From NCBI RefSeq assembly GCF_000935215.1, contig NZ_JXXD01000043.1, positions 1 through 33,551 of the forward strand: a DNA stretch of 33,551 nt. Direction: 5' to 3'. The notes under the pieces were generated by a model that had not been told where the DNA came from, did no database searches, and worked only from the letters and a program-made list of their open reading frames with translations. This document shows positions 16,378 to 25,658 of this stretch, in pieces. The first letter of the stretch is position 1, and each line of letters opens with the position of its first letter. The stretch is from Stutzerimonas stutzeri. Lineage in GTDB: Bacteria > Pseudomonadota > Gammaproteobacteria > Pseudomonadales > Pseudomonadaceae. Position numbers and translations under genes: made by a program.

Positions 16378-17271
16378 TTAAGCCTTGGTAGCGTAGTCCA
16401 GCACGATGCCCGCCAAGATCGCCAGTCCTGCCCAGTGGTTGTGCAGGAACGCCTTGAAGCAGATCTGCGGTTTGCGCGATTGGGTTTTCCAGAACTCCCA
16501 GGCGAAGCAGCCGGCGGCGACCACCAGCCCGAGGTGGAACCACTGGCCTAGCTCGAAGCGCACGCCGGCAAGGAGCAGGCAGAACAGCGCCAGGCCCTGC
16601 AGGGTGACGATGATGACGCGGTCCGCTTCGCCGAAGAGGATGGCGGTGGACTTGATGCCAATCTTCAGGTCGTCCTCGCGGTCGGCCATGGCGTAGTAGG
16701 TGTCGTAGGCCACCGTCCACAGCAGATTGGCAATGAACAACAGCCAGGCCTCGGGCGGCAGGCTGCCGGTCTCCGCGGTGAAGGCCATCGGCATGCCCCA
16801 GGAGAAGGCCGCGCCGAGCACCACCTGCGGATAGAAGGTGTAGCGTTTCATGAACGGGTAGCAGGCGGCCAGCGCCAGGGCGCCGAAGGACAGGTAGACG
16901 GTGGTCGCGTTGGTCAGCAGCACCAGGCCGAAGCTCAGGCCCACCAGCACGGCGAACAGCGTCCAGGCCTCGCGCGAGCTGATCTTGCCGGTGGCCATGG
17001 GGCGCGCCTGGGTGCGTTGCACGTGGCCATCGAAGTTGCGGTCGGCGAAGTCGTTGACCACGCAGCCGGCGGCGCGCATGAGGATCACGCCGGTGACGAA
17101 GATGAACAGGTTCTTCGCGTTGGGCACGCCTTCGGCAGCGATCCACAGCGCCCACAGCGTCGGCCATAACAGCAGATAGGTGCCGATGGGCCGGTCCAGG
17201 CGCATCAGCTGGATGAAGTCCCAGGCGCGCGGGTGCAGGCGATTGCACGATTGCAGCAGTTTCAGATACAT
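16378..17271 (-). CDS. ubiA: 4-hydroxybenzoate octaprenyltransferase
   Basis: This inner-membrane prenyltransferase attaches the polyprenyl tail to 4-hydroxybenzoate in ubiquinone synthesis. The 297-residue product has the first Asp-rich motif NDFADRNFD (residues 73-81) and the second, [12 protein letters not shown], which together bind Mg-diphosphate; it also has the NARP-like QARPM stretch and multiple membrane segments. The ATG at 17271 gives the normal family N-terminus ([17 protein letters not shown] near residues 22-38). A CGGAGAGCC-type purine stretch precedes it. It follows ubiC by 43 bases on the same strand. Confidence 0.97.
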   Translation of the reverse strand: MYLKLLQSCNRLHPRAWDFIQLMRLDRPIGTYLLLWPTLWALWIAAEGVPNAKNLFIFVTGVILMRAAGCVVNDFADRNFDGHVQRTQARPMATGKISSREAWTLFAVLVGLSFGLVLLTNATTVYLSFGALALAACYPFMKRYTFYPQVVLGAAFSWGMPMAFTAETGSLPPEAWLLFIANLLWTVAYDTYYAMADREDDLKIGIKSTAILFGEADRVIIVTLQGLALFCLLLAGVRFELGQWFHLGLVVAAGCFAWEFWKTQSRKPQICFKAFLHNHWAGLAILAGIVLDYATKA

Positions 17272-17314
17272 CAACGGCTCTCCTTGGCGGAAGGGGGCAT
17301 GCAGAGCGGCGCGC

Positions 17315-17854
17315 TCAGGGCGTGACGGCGGCGGCCTGCCACAGCTCGGGGAGGAACACCTCGGCGACCAGCACGCCGAGCCGATTCTGGCGGAAGCACG
17401 AGCGCCGCGCCCAGAGGCCGTCGACACGGCACGCATCCGGTAGCCAGCGCGCGGGGTAATGACAGGCCTCGAGCGTGCCGCGGGCAAAGGGCGGATCGCT
17501 GAACAACAGCTCACCCAGGGAACGATTGCCCAGGCGCTGCAGGTCGAGGCCGGAGTCCTCCAGCTGCGCTCGCGCGGCGACGCTGCGGGCGAACACCCAG
17601 GGCTGGCCTTGACCGCACAGATAGACCTCACGCACCCAGCCCTCGCTGTCGGCCGGAACGCCAAGCGCGGCGCACTCGTCGGCGCGCAGGGGCTGCCAGG
17701 CTTCGTGTAGCGGCGTCACGCTGAAGGCGCCATCGGCCAGCTCGGTCAGGCGGCGGGTGAGCGAGCCCTTGTCGACGTAGAGCCAGTCGTGCAGGGCGGG
17801 ATCGAGGGGGGAGGGGAGGCGGTCGGCACTTAGCCAGTCATGAATTTCGGACAC
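17315..17854 (-). CDS. ubiC: Chorismate lyase
   Basis: The cytosolic enzyme splits chorismate into 4-hydroxybenzoate and pyruvate, the first committed step of ubiquinone synthesis, and supplies the substrate of ubiA next door. The 179-residue product has the conserved REVYL segment (about residues 75-79, Arg being a substrate ligand), the WVFARSV stretch and the LGELLF segment (about 113-118). The start is GTG at 17854; no better in-frame ATG exists upstream of the conserved sequence. Similarity to classical UbiC proteins is moderate but context makes the call firm. Confidence 0.93.
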   Translation of the reverse strand: MSEIHDWLSADRLPSPLDPALHDWLYVDKGSLTRRLTELADGAFSVTPLHEAWQPLRADECAALGVPADSEGWVREVYLCGQGQPWVFARSVAARAQLEDSGLDLQRLGNRSLGELLFSDPPFARGTLEACHYPARWLPDACRVDGLWARRSCFRQNRLGVLVAEVFLPELWQAAAVTP

Positions 17855-17968
17855 GGTGCGTCAGAGCTAGCGGAAAAGAGCGGCGAGTCTAGCATGCGAC
17901 TTGGGCGCGGCACGGGTGCGGGCTGTCCGGCCAGGCTGTAGCCGCGCTCGGTAAACGCTACATACGCC

Positions 17969-18742
17969 TCAGGTCCAGCCTTCAAGACGCATGGTGGCGC
18001 GCACCAGGCGCTGCTCCTCCTGCTCGATCTCCTTGAGGTTGTCGCGAATGCCGTGGATATGGTCGCGTGCCGCACGCTGGGCCTGTTCCGGCAGACGCTC
18101 GATCACCGCGTGATAGAGACGCGAGTGCTGGCGGTCGATCTGGCGCTTCTGTGCCGGTCGGTGGTAGAGGTTGTTCACCGAGGCGAAAACCGTGCTGAGC
18201 ATCAGGTCGGTCAGCGACTGCAGCGTGTGCACCAGCACCGGGTTGTGCGAGGCCTCGCAGATCGCCAGATGAAACGCGTGGTCGAGGCGGGCGTGCTCGC
18301 GGGGGTCGGCGCCCTCTTCGCTGGCGTGGGCGGCGAGCATTTCCTCGTAGCGGCGGCGTAGCAGCACGAAATCCGCGTCGGTGCCGCGCAAGGCCGCCAG
18401 CCGCGCCGATTCGCTTTCCAGCAGCGCACGCACTTCCAGCAGGTCATAGAGCGTGCGCGGTTGCGAGTTGAACAGGTGCATCAGTGGGCTGGCGTCATGG
18501 TTGCCGGACAGTTCGGCAACGAAGGAGCCACGGCCCTGGGACGTCTCGATGATGCCGCGTCCACGCAATACGCGCAGGCCCTCGCGCAACGCCGAGCGGG
18601 AAATGCCCAGCTTCTCGCACAGGCGGCGTTCCGATGGCAGCGCCTGGCCGACCTTCAATACGCCGTCGACGATCAAACGTTCGATACGCTCGGCGACGAC
18701 ATCGGCGACTTGACGACGGTCATTGTGGTTTTCGTTCTGCAT
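17969..18742 (-). CDS. glcC: GntR/FadR family regulator of the glycolate operon
   Basis: GlcC controls glycolate utilisation in response to glycolate or a related acid. The 257-residue protein has an N-terminal winged helix-turn-helix (about residues 10-75, with LPSERRLCEKLGISRSALRE and GRGIIETSQGRGSF) and an all-helical FadR-type FCD effector domain (about 95-235), whose metal/acid-binding His and Asp residues include LDHAFHLAICEASHN. It is divergent from glcD, as in other glc loci. Two TGGT-N3-ACCA operators lie between the genes; one is 16 bases upstream of the glcC start, which suggests autoregulation. Confidence 0.92.
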   Translation of the reverse strand: MQNENHNDRRQVADVVAERIERLIVDGVLKVGQALPSERRLCEKLGISRSALREGLRVLRGRGIIETSQGRGSFVAELSGNHDASPLMHLFNSQPRTLYDLLEVRALLESESARLAALRGTDADFVLLRRRYEEMLAAHASEEGADPREHARLDHAFHLAICEASHNPVLVHTLQSLTDLMLSTVFASVNNLYHRPAQKRQIDRQHSRLYHAVIERLPEQAQRAARDHIHGIRDNLKEIEQEEQRLVRATMRLEGWT

Positions 18743-18757
18743 GTCCTTCGTTATCCC

Positions 18758-18773
18758 ACTGGTAGGACCAGTT
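18758..18773. promoter_or_regulatory. GlcC operator 1
   Basis: ACTGGTAGGACCAGTT contains a palindrome with CTGGT/ACCAG arms around AGG, and fits the TGGT-N3-ACCA consensus of FadR-family GntR regulators. It is 16 bases upstream of glcC and identical over 16 bases to a second copy 107 bases away. Assignment to GlcC is inferred from position. Confidence 0.8.
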
Positions 18774-18864
18774 TGGCGGGAGTTTACCCTGAATGCCTGA
18801 ATACCAGTAACAGCACCGTCTGGAGGACTATTCGGTAGTGCCTTTCATCGGGCGACTACAAAAA

Positions 18865-18880
18865 ACTGGTAGGACCAGTT
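18865..18880. promoter_or_regulatory. GlcC operator 2
   Basis: Second exact copy of ACTGGTAGGACCAGTT, 99 bases upstream of the glcD start. A TACAAA hexamer at 18857-18862 directly beside it could be the -10 element of the glcD promoter, in which case binding here would block it. The promoter assignment is tentative. Confidence 0.78.
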
Positions 18881-18979
18881 GTCTAGGTCATGGACTGGGG
18901 ACCATCTTCGACGTTAAAGATGCGTCATTCCACCGCAGTCGTTCGCGCTGGCTGCAACCCACGAGAACCGGAACCTGCC

Positions 18980-20479
18980 ATGAACATTCTCTACGACGAA
19001 CGCGTCGATGGTGCGTTGCCCAAGGTCGACAAGGCCGCCCTGCTGGCCGAGCTGCAGGCGCAGTTGCCCGATCTGGACATCCTCCACCGCAGCGAGGACC
19101 TCAAGCCCTACGAGTGCGACGGGCTTTCCGCCTACCGCACCACGCCGCTGCTGGTGGTGCTGCCCGAGCGCATTGAGCAGGTCGAGACGCTGCTCAAGCT
19201 CTGCCATCAGCGCGGCGTGCCGGTGGTTGCCCGTGGCGCCGGTACCGGCCTGTCTGGCGGCGCGCTGCCACTGGAGCAGGGCATCCTGCTGGTCATGGCG
19301 CGTTTCAACAAGATTCTCGAAGTCGACCCGGCTGGGCGCTTCGCCCGGGTCCAGCCCGGCGTGCGCAACCTGGCGATCTCCCAGGCCGCGGCCCCCTATG
19401 AGCTGTACTACGCGCCGGACCCCTCATCGCAGATCGCCTGCTCCATCGGCGGCAACGTCGCCGAGAATGCCGGCGGTGTGCATTGCCTGAAGTACGGCCT
19501 GACCGTGCACAACCTGCTCAAGGTGGACATCCTCACCGTCGAGGGCGAGCGCATGACCCTCGGTTCCGATGCACTGGATTCGCCGGGCTTCGACCTGCTG
19601 GCGCTGTTCACCGGCTCCGAAGGCATGCTCGGCATCGTCACCGAGGTGACGGTCAAGCTGCTGCCCAAGCCGCAGGTGGCCAAGGTGCTGCTCGCCGCCT
19701 TCGACTCGGTGGAGAAGGCCGGTCGTGCGGTGGGCGACATCATCGCCGCCGGCATCATCCCCGGTGGCCTGGAAATGATGGACAACCTGTCGATCCGCGC
19801 TGCCGAGGACTTCATCCACGCCGGTTATCCGGTGGATGCCGAGGCCATCCTGCTCTGCGAACTGGATGGCGTCGAAGCTGACGTGCATGACGACTGCGCC
19901 CGCGTCAGCGAAGTGCTCAAGCTGGCCGGTGCCACCGAAGTGCGCCTGGCCAAGGACGAAGCCGAGCGCGTGCGTTTCTGGGCCGGACGCAAGAACGCCT
20001 TCCCGGCGGTCGGGCGCATCTCGCCGGACTACTACTGCATGGACGGCACCATCCCGCGGCGCGAATTGCCGGGCGTGCTCAAGGGCATTTCCGATCTGTC
20101 CGAGCAGTTCGGCCTGCGCGTGGCCAACGTGTTCCACGCCGGCGACGGCAACATGCACCCGCTGATCCTCTTCGATGCCAACCAGCCCGGTGAGCTGGAG
20201 CGCGCCGAGGAACTGGGCGGCAAGATCCTCGAACTCTGCGTCGAGGTCGGCGGCAGCATCACCGGCGAGCACGGTGTCGGCCGCGAGAAAATCAACCAGA
20301 TGTGCGCGCAGTTCAACAGCGACGAGCTGACCCTGTTCCACGCGGTGAAGGCGGCGTTCGACCCGAGCGGGCTGCTCAACCCCGGCAAGAACATCCCGAC
20401 CCTGCATCGCTGCGCCGAATTCGGCCGCATGCACATCCACAACGGTCAGCTGCCTTTCCCCGAACTGGAGCGTTTCTGA
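18980..20479 (+). CDS. glcD: Glycolate oxidase subunit GlcD (FAD-linked)
   Basis: GlcD is the catalytic FAD subunit of glycolate oxidase, which oxidises glycolate to glyoxylate and feeds electrons to the respiratory chain. The 499-residue product has a PCMH-type FAD-binding domain (about residues 50-230), with the VARGAGTGLSGGALP and SIGGNVAENAGG motifs, and a C-terminal FAD-oxidase domain with NVFHAGDGNMHPLILFD and GEHGVGREK. The ATG at 18980 gives the usual family length. It opens the operon glcDEFG-glcB; its stop overlaps the glcE start by one base (TGATG). Confidence 0.97.
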   Translation: MNILYDERVDGALPKVDKAALLAELQAQLPDLDILHRSEDLKPYECDGLSAYRTTPLLVVLPERIEQVETLLKLCHQRGVPVVARGAGTGLSGGALPLEQGILLVMARFNKILEVDPAGRFARVQPGVRNLAISQAAAPYELYYAPDPSSQIACSIGGNVAENAGGVHCLKYGLTVHNLLKVDILTVEGERMTLGSDALDSPGFDLLALFTGSEGMLGIVTEVTVKLLPKPQVAKVLLAAFDSVEKAGRAVGDIIAAGIIPGGLEMMDNLSIRAAEDFIHAGYPVDAEAILLCELDGVEADVHDDCARVSEVLKLAGATEVRLAKDEAERVRFWAGRKNAFPAVGRISPDYYCMDGTIPRRELPGVLKGISDLSEQFGLRVANVFHAGDGNMHPLILFDANQPGELERAEELGGKILELCVEVGGSITGEHGVGREKINQMCAQFNSDELTLFHAVKAAFDPSGLLNPGKNIPTLHRCAEFGRMHIHNGQLPFPELERF

Positions 20480-21540
20480 TGTCCGTAATCGCCAACGACG
20501 CCAGCGCGCTGTTGCTGGACCAGGTCAACCAGGCGCTCGCCGCCAAGACCCCGCTGCGCATTCAGGGTGGCGCGACCAAGGCGTTCCTCGGTCGCGCGGT
20601 CGAGGGCCAGCTGCTCGACGTGCGCGAGCACCGCGGCATCGTCAGCTACGACCCCACCGAACTGGTGGTGAGCGTGCGTGCCGGCACACCGCTGGCCGAA
20701 CTCGAGGCCACCCTGGACGAGGCCGGGCAGATGCTGCCCTGCGAGCCGCCGCACTTCGGCGAAGGCGCCACCGTCGGCGGCATGATCGCCGCCGGGCTGT
20801 CCGGCCCGCGGCGCCCGTGGAGCGGTTCGGTGCGCGACTTCGTGCTCGGCTCGCGCATCATCACCGGCCAGGGCAAGCACCTGCGCTTCGGCGGCGAGGT
20901 GATGAAGAACGTCGCCGGCTACGACCTGTCGCGCCTGATGGCCGGCAGCTTCGGCTGCCTCGGCGTGCTCACCGAAGTCTCGCTCAAGGTACTGCCCAAG
21001 CCGCGCCAGTGCACCAGCCTGCGCCTGGAGATCGACCTCGAGCGCGCGCTGCTCAAGCTTGCCGAATGGGGCCAGCAGCCGATTCCGATCAGCGCCGCCA
21101 GCCACGACGGCCAGGCGCTGCACCTGCGCCTGGAAGGCGGCGAAGGCTCTGTTGGTGCGGCCCGCGAGCGCATCGGTGGCGAGGATCTCGACCCCGGCTA
21201 CTGGAACGATCTGCGCGAGCAGCGCCTGGCGTTCTTTGCCGACCCGCGCCCGCTGTGGCGCCTGTCGCTGCCGAACAACACGCCGGCGCTGGAGCTGCCG
21301 GGCGATCAGCTGGTGGACTGGGCCGGCGCCCAGCGCTGGCTGAAGTCCGATGCCGACGCGGTGACCATCCGCGGCATCGCCATTGAGGTCGGCGGCCACG
21401 CCACCTGCTTCAGCGAAGGCGCCACGACCAATCCGTTCCAGCCGCTGTCGGCGCCGCTGCTGCGCTATCACCGCCAGCTCAAGGCCGCGCTGGACCCGCA
21501 GGGGATCTTCAACCCCGGCCGCATGTATTCCGAGGTCTGA
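20479..21540 (+). CDS. glcE: Glycolate oxidase subunit GlcE (FAD-binding)
   Basis: GlcE is the second flavin-binding subunit of glycolate oxidase. The 353-residue protein has a shortened PCMH FAD-binding domain (for example LRIQGGATKAFLGR, ATVGGMIAAGLSGPRRPW and VMKNVAGYDLSRLMAGSFG) and a C-terminal domain ending in NPGRMYSEV. It is smaller than GlcD, as is usual. The ATG at 20479 overlaps the glcD stop codon, so the two are translationally coupled. It is followed by glcF after six bases. Confidence 0.96.
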   Translation: MSVIANDASALLLDQVNQALAAKTPLRIQGGATKAFLGRAVEGQLLDVREHRGIVSYDPTELVVSVRAGTPLAELEATLDEAGQMLPCEPPHFGEGATVGGMIAAGLSGPRRPWSGSVRDFVLGSRIITGQGKHLRFGGEVMKNVAGYDLSRLMAGSFGCLGVLTEVSLKVLPKPRQCTSLRLEIDLERALLKLAEWGQQPIPISAASHDGQALHLRLEGGEGSVGAARERIGGEDLDPGYWNDLREQRLAFFADPRPLWRLSLPNNTPALELPGDQLVDWAGAQRWLKSDADAVTIRGIAIEVGGHATCFSEGATTNPFQPLSAPLLRYHRQLKAALDPQGIFNPGRMYSEV

Positions 21541-21546
21541 CGACGT

Positions 21547-22764
21547 ATGCAAACCAATCTGAGCGAAGCGGCGAAAAAGCTGCCGCGCGCCGAAGAAGCC
21601 GAAAGCATCCTGCGCTCCTGCGTGCATTGCGGTTTCTGCAATGCCACCTGCCCGACCTACCAGCTGCTCGGCGACGAGCTGGACGGCCCGCGCGGGCGCA
21701 TCTACCTGATGAAGCAGATGTTCGAAGGCGGCGAGGTGACCGAAAGCACCCAGCTGCACCTGGATCGCTGCCTGACCTGCCGCAACTGCGAGACCACCTG
21801 TCCGTCCGGCGTGAAGTACCACAACCTGCTGGACATCGGCCGCGATTTCATCGAGCAGCAGGTGCAGCGCCCGCTGGGCGAGCGAGTCGTGCGCGGGGGC
21901 CTGCGCACGGTGATCCCGCGTCCGGGCCTGTTCAAGGCGCTGCTGGGCGCCGGCAATGCGCTGAAGCCGCTAATGCCGGCCTCGCTCAAGGATCACCTGC
22001 CGCGCGAAATCCGCCCGGCCAAGCCGCGCCCGCAGGTCATGCACAGCCGTCGCGTGCTGATGCTCGAAGGCTGCGTGCAGCCGAGCCTGTCGCCGAGCAC
22101 CAACGCCGCTGCCGCGCGGGTGCTCGACCGCCTGGGCATCAGCGTCAGTCCGGCGCGCGAAGCCGGTTGCTGCGGCGCGGTGGATTACCACCTCAACGCG
22201 CAGGATGCCGGCCTGGACCGCGCTCGGCGCAATATCGACGCCTGGTGGCCGGCTATCGAAGCCGGTGCCGAAGCCATCGTGCAGACCGCCAGCGGCTGCG
22301 GTGCCTTCGTCAAGGAATACGGTCATCTGCTCAAGGATGACCCGGCCTACGCCGCCAAGGCCGCGCGGGTCAGCGAGCTGGCCAAGGACCTGGTCGAGGT
22401 GCTGCGCAGCGCCGAGCTGGAAAAGCTCGACGTGCGCGCCGACAAGCGCATGGCCTTCCACTGCCCATGCACCCTGCAGCACGCACAGAAGCTCGGCGGC
22501 GCGGTCGAAGACGTGCTCACCCGCCTAGGCTACCAGCTTACCGCGGTGCCGGACGCGCACCTGTGCTGTGGCTCGGCCGGCAGTTATTCGATCACCCAAC
22601 CGGAGATTTCCCACCAGCTGCGCGACAACAAGCTCAACGCGCTAGAGAGCGGCAATCCAGAGGTAATCGTCACCGCCAACATCGGCTGCCAGACCCACCT
22701 CGACGGCGCCGGCCGCACGCCGGTCAAGCACTGGATCGAAGTGGTCGAGGAATCGATGCAGTAG
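21547..22764 (+). CDS. glcF: Glycolate oxidase iron-sulfur subunit GlcF
   Basis: GlcF carries electrons from the flavin subunits toward the membrane quinones. The 405-residue protein has two [4Fe-4S] ferredoxin motifs, with Cys25, 28, 31 and 35 (CVHCGFCNATCP) and Cys75, 78, 81 and 85 (CLTCRNCETTCP). Two CCG-type heterodisulfide-reductase-like domains follow (EAGCCGAVDYH and HLCCGSAGSY). All cysteines are in place, so the subunit should be functional. It is the third gene of the operon. Confidence 0.97.
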   Translation: MQTNLSEAAKKLPRAEEAESILRSCVHCGFCNATCPTYQLLGDELDGPRGRIYLMKQMFEGGEVTESTQLHLDRCLTCRNCETTCPSGVKYHNLLDIGRDFIEQQVQRPLGERVVRGGLRTVIPRPGLFKALLGAGNALKPLMPASLKDHLPREIRPAKPRPQVMHSRRVLMLEGCVQPSLSPSTNAAAARVLDRLGISVSPAREAGCCGAVDYHLNAQDAGLDRARRNIDAWWPAIEAGAEAIVQTASGCGAFVKEYGHLLKDDPAYAAKAARVSELAKDLVEVLRSAELEKLDVRADKRMAFHCPCTLQHAQKLGGAVEDVLTRLGYQLTAVPDAHLCCGSAGSYSITQPEISHQLRDNKLNALESGNPEVIVTANIGCQTHLDGAGRTPVKHWIEVVEESMQ

Positions 22765-22837
22765 CAACGCCTCATGGTTCGGTCGCCCAGTCAGGGCGGC
22801 CAGCGAACAACCGAAATACGAAGACAGGAGAATCGAG

Positions 22838-23242
22838 ATGAAAAGCAAAGCCGTACTGAGCCAGACCGAAGTCGCCACCATCCTCGCCGCCGCCCGTGCC
22901 GAAGCGCAGGCCAACGGCTGGGCCGTGACCATCGTCGTCGCCGACGACGGCGGCCATCCGCTGGCGCTGGAGCGTCTGGACGGCTGCGCGCCGATCGCCT
23001 CCTACATCGCCACCGAGAAGGCCCGCAGCTCGGCCCTCGGCCGTCGCGAAACCAAGGGCTATGAAGACATGGTCAATGGCGGCCGCAGCGCCTTCCTCTC
23101 CGCGCCGGTGGTCTGCTCGCTGGAAGGCGGCGTGCCGGTAGTGGTTGACGGTCAGGTCATCGGTTCGGTCGGCGTCTCCGGCGTGACCGCCGCGCAGGAT
23201 GCCCAGATCGCCAAGGCCGGCGTCGCCGCCCTGGCCAACTGA
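22838..23242 (+). CDS. glcG: GlcG/HbpS family heme-degrading domain protein
   Basis: A 134-residue protein of the GlcG (DUF336) family, common beside glycolate genes. It contains the typical stretches [18 protein letters not shown] and [20 protein letters not shown]. The exact function of GlcG is not settled; related HbpS proteins bind heme. An AGGAG ribosome site lies nine bases before the ATG. It lies between glcF (73-base gap) and glcB (20-base gap), so it is part of the glycolate operon. Confidence 0.92.
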   Translation: MKSKAVLSQTEVATILAAARAEAQANGWAVTIVVADDGGHPLALERLDGCAPIASYIATEKARSSALGRRETKGYEDMVNGGRSAFLSAPVVCSLEGGVPVVVDGQVIGSVGVSGVTAAQDAQIAKAGVAALAN

Positions 23243-23262
23243 ACAGACAAGGAGAACGACTG

Positions 23263-25443
23263 ATGACCGAGCGTGTAACCCTGGGCCGCCTGCAAGTTGC
23301 GGCCAATCTGCAGCGTTTCATCGAAGACGAAGTCCTGCCGGGCACCGGTATCGAAGCCGCCGCCTTCTGGCAGGGCCTGGACACTCTGGTCCATGACCTG
23401 GCGCCGAAGAACCGCGAGCTGCTTGCCGAGCGCGACCGCATGCAGGTCGAGCTGGACGGCTGGCACAAGGCCAATCCGGGCCCGATCAAGGACATGGCGG
23501 CTTACCGCGCCTTCCTCGAATCCATCGGCTACCTGCTGCCGGTGCCGGGTGAGGTGAAGATCGAAACCGCTAACGTCGACAGCGAAATCGCCACCCAGGC
23601 CGGTCCGCAGCTGGTGGTGCCGATCATGAACGCCCGCTATGCATTGAACGCCGCTAACGCTCGTTGGGGCTCGCTGTACGACGCGCTCTACGGCACCGAC
23701 GCCATCTCCGAAGAGGGCGGCGCGCAGAAGGGCCCGGGCTACAACGAAGTCCGTGGCGCCAAGGTCATCGCCTACGCGCGCAACTTCCTCGATCAGGCCG
23801 CGCCGCTGGCGCAGGGCAGCCACGCCGACGCTACCGCCTACCGCGTGCAGGATGGCCAACTGAAGGTCACCCTGGAGAACGGCAGCGTCACCGGGCTCCA
23901 GCAGCCTGAGAAGTTCGTCGGCTTCCAGGGTGAAGCGGTCGAGCCGAAGGCCGTGCTGCTGAAGAACAACGGCTTGCACGTCGAAATCCAGATCGATCCG
24001 AACAGCCCGATCGGCCAGACCGATGCCGCCGGCGTGAAGGACCTGCTGGTCGAATCCGCAGTTTCCACCATCCTCGACTGCGAAGACTCGGTCGCCGCGG
24101 TGGATGCCGACGACAAGGTGCTGGCCTACCGCAACTGGCTGGGCATCGTGCAGGGCACCCTCAGCGAGGAAGTTGCCAAGGGCAGCTCGAGCTTCGTCCG
24201 CCGCCTGAACCCGGACCGCGAGTACAGCGCGCCCAACGGTGGTGAGCTGAAATTGCACGGTCGCTCGCTGCTCTTCATCCGCAACGTCGGTCACCTGATG
24301 ACCAACCCGGCGATCCTGCTGGAAGACGGCCGCGAGATTCCCGAAGGCATCATGGACGGCGTGTTCACCAGCCTGATCGCCAAGCATGACCTCAAGCGCA
24401 AGGGCAACTCGCGCACCGGCAGCGTCTACATCGTCAAGCCGAAGATGCACGGGCCGAAGGAAGTCGCCTTCGCCGACGAGCTGTTCGGTCGCGTCGAGGA
24501 CCTGATCGGTGTGCCTCGCTATACCCTGAAAATGGGCATCATGGACGAGGAGCGCCGTACCAGCGCCAACCTCAAGGCCTGCATCGCGGCCGCCAAGCAC
24601 CGCGTGGCCTTCATCAATACCGGCTTCCTCGACCGTACCGGCGACGAGATGCACACCTGCATGGAAGCCGGCCCTGTGCTGCGTAAGGGCGACATGAAGT
24701 CCACTCCGTGGATCCAGTCCTACGAGCGCAACAACGTGCTGGTCGGCCTGGCCTGCGGCCTGCGCGGCAAGGCGCAGATCGGCAAGGGCATGTGGGCCAT
24801 GCCGGACCTGATGGCGGCCATGCTCGAGCAGAAGATCGGCCATCCGAAATCCGGTGCCAACACCGCCTGGGTGCCGTCGCCGACCGGCGCCACCCTGCAT
24901 GCGCTGCACTATCACCAGGTGAACGTGCAGACCGTGCAGAGCGAGCTGGAAAAGGTCGATCTGGCCGCCGAGCGCGATCAACTGCTCAACGACCTGCTGA
25001 CCATCCCGGTGGTCGCCGAGGACAAGTGGAGCGCCGAGGAGAAGCAGCAGGAGCTGGACAACAACTGCCAGGGCATCCTCGGCTACGTGGTGCGCTGGGT
25101 CGAGCAGGGCGTCGGCTGCTCCAAGGTGCCGGACATCCACAACGTCGGCCTGATGGAAGATCGCGCCACCCTGCGTATCTCCAGCCAGCACGTGGCCAAT
25201 TGGCTGCACCATGGCGTGGTGACTCGCGAGCAGGTGCAGGAAACCCTGGAACGTATGGCCAAGGTGGTCGACCAGCAGAATGCCGGCGATCCGCTCTATC
25301 GCGCCATGTCCGCCGACTACACTCAGTCGGCGGCCTTCCAGGCGGCCTGTGATCTGGTGTTCAAGGGACGCGAGCAGCCGGCCGGCTACACCGAGCCTCT
25401 GCTGCACGCCTGGCGCCAGCGTTACAAGGCCAGCCAGGCCTGA
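23263..25443 (+). CDS. glcB: Malate synthase G
   Basis: The cytosolic enzyme condenses glyoxylate with acetyl-CoA to malate, the step that returns glycolate carbon to the TCA cycle. The 726-residue length matches isoform G. Residues equivalent to the E. coli active site are offset by about two: Arg340 (LLFIRNVGH), Glu429 in MDEERR, Asp457 in GFLDRTGDE, and the catalytic base Asp633 in [10 protein letters not shown] strong AAGGAG site precedes the ATG. It lies directly after glcG, completing the pathway within one operon. An open frame of 839 codons on the opposite strand is a GC-rich shadow. Confidence 0.98.
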   Translation: MTERVTLGRLQVAANLQRFIEDEVLPGTGIEAAAFWQGLDTLVHDLAPKNRELLAERDRMQVELDGWHKANPGPIKDMAAYRAFLESIGYLLPVPGEVKIETANVDSEIATQAGPQLVVPIMNARYALNAANARWGSLYDALYGTDAISEEGGAQKGPGYNEVRGAKVIAYARNFLDQAAPLAQGSHADATAYRVQDGQLKVTLENGSVTGLQQPEKFVGFQGEAVEPKAVLLKNNGLHVEIQIDPNSPIGQTDAAGVKDLLVESAVSTILDCEDSVAAVDADDKVLAYRNWLGIVQGTLSEEVAKGSSSFVRRLNPDREYSAPNGGELKLHGRSLLFIRNVGHLMTNPAILLEDGREIPEGIMDGVFTSLIAKHDLKRKGNSRTGSVYIVKPKMHGPKEVAFADELFGRVEDLIGVPRYTLKMGIMDEERRTSANLKACIAAAKHRVAFINTGFLDRTGDEMHTCMEAGPVLRKGDMKSTPWIQSYERNNVLVGLACGLRGKAQIGKGMWAMPDLMAAMLEQKIGHPKSGANTAWVPSPTGATLHALHYHQVNVQTVQSELEKVDLAAERDQLLNDLLTIPVVAEDKWSAEEKQQELDNNCQGILGYVVRWVEQGVGCSKVPDIHNVGLMEDRATLRISSQHVANWLHHGVVTREQVQETLERMAKVVDQQNAGDPLYRAMSADYTQSAAFQAACDLVFKGREQPAGYTEPLLHAWRQRYKASQA

Positions 25444-25497
25444 CCGGCTAGGAGGCCGCGTGCTGCCAGAGGCTTGGCGCATGCGGTGCTGGGCAAC

Positions 25498-25529
25498 AGC
25501 CCCAGACGCCCCACGGCGTCCGGGGCTTT
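25498..25529 (+). terminator. Intrinsic terminator after glcB
   Basis: AGCCCC (25498-25503) and GACGCC (25505-25510) pair with GGCGTC (25515-25520) and GGGGCT (25522-25527), interrupted by one mismatch, around a CCAC loop; TTT follows. It is a GC-rich stem with a short T-run, typical of a modest intrinsic terminator, and separates glcB from the permease gene. Confidence 0.7.
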
Positions 25530-25634
25530 CGAGCATTGGCGTCGAGGTTACGGCCTCGGCGCCGCGAGACGCACCGCGTGGGGGCGTTTCATGCGAGGCA
25601 CCGGGCATGCCCGGACACAATAGAAGCGGTTCAC

Positions 25635-25642
25635 AACAAAAA
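25635..25642 (+). promoter_or_regulatory. AAN-repeat (Crc/Hfq-type CA motif) before the permease gene
   Basis: AACAAAAA fits the AANAANAA motif and lies 17 bases before the permease start codon, next to its ribosome site. It is a likely target for Hfq/Crc catabolite repression, which would make uptake of the substrate subordinate to preferred carbon sources. Inferred from the motif. Confidence 0.5.
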
Positions 25643-25658
25643 AGCAGGGACCCAACAA

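Noticed and set aside
20446-21822. Open frame of 458 codons on the minus strand opposite glcE
   Set aside because: Antisense shadow of glcE and glcF, which are unambiguous by motifs and operon overlap.
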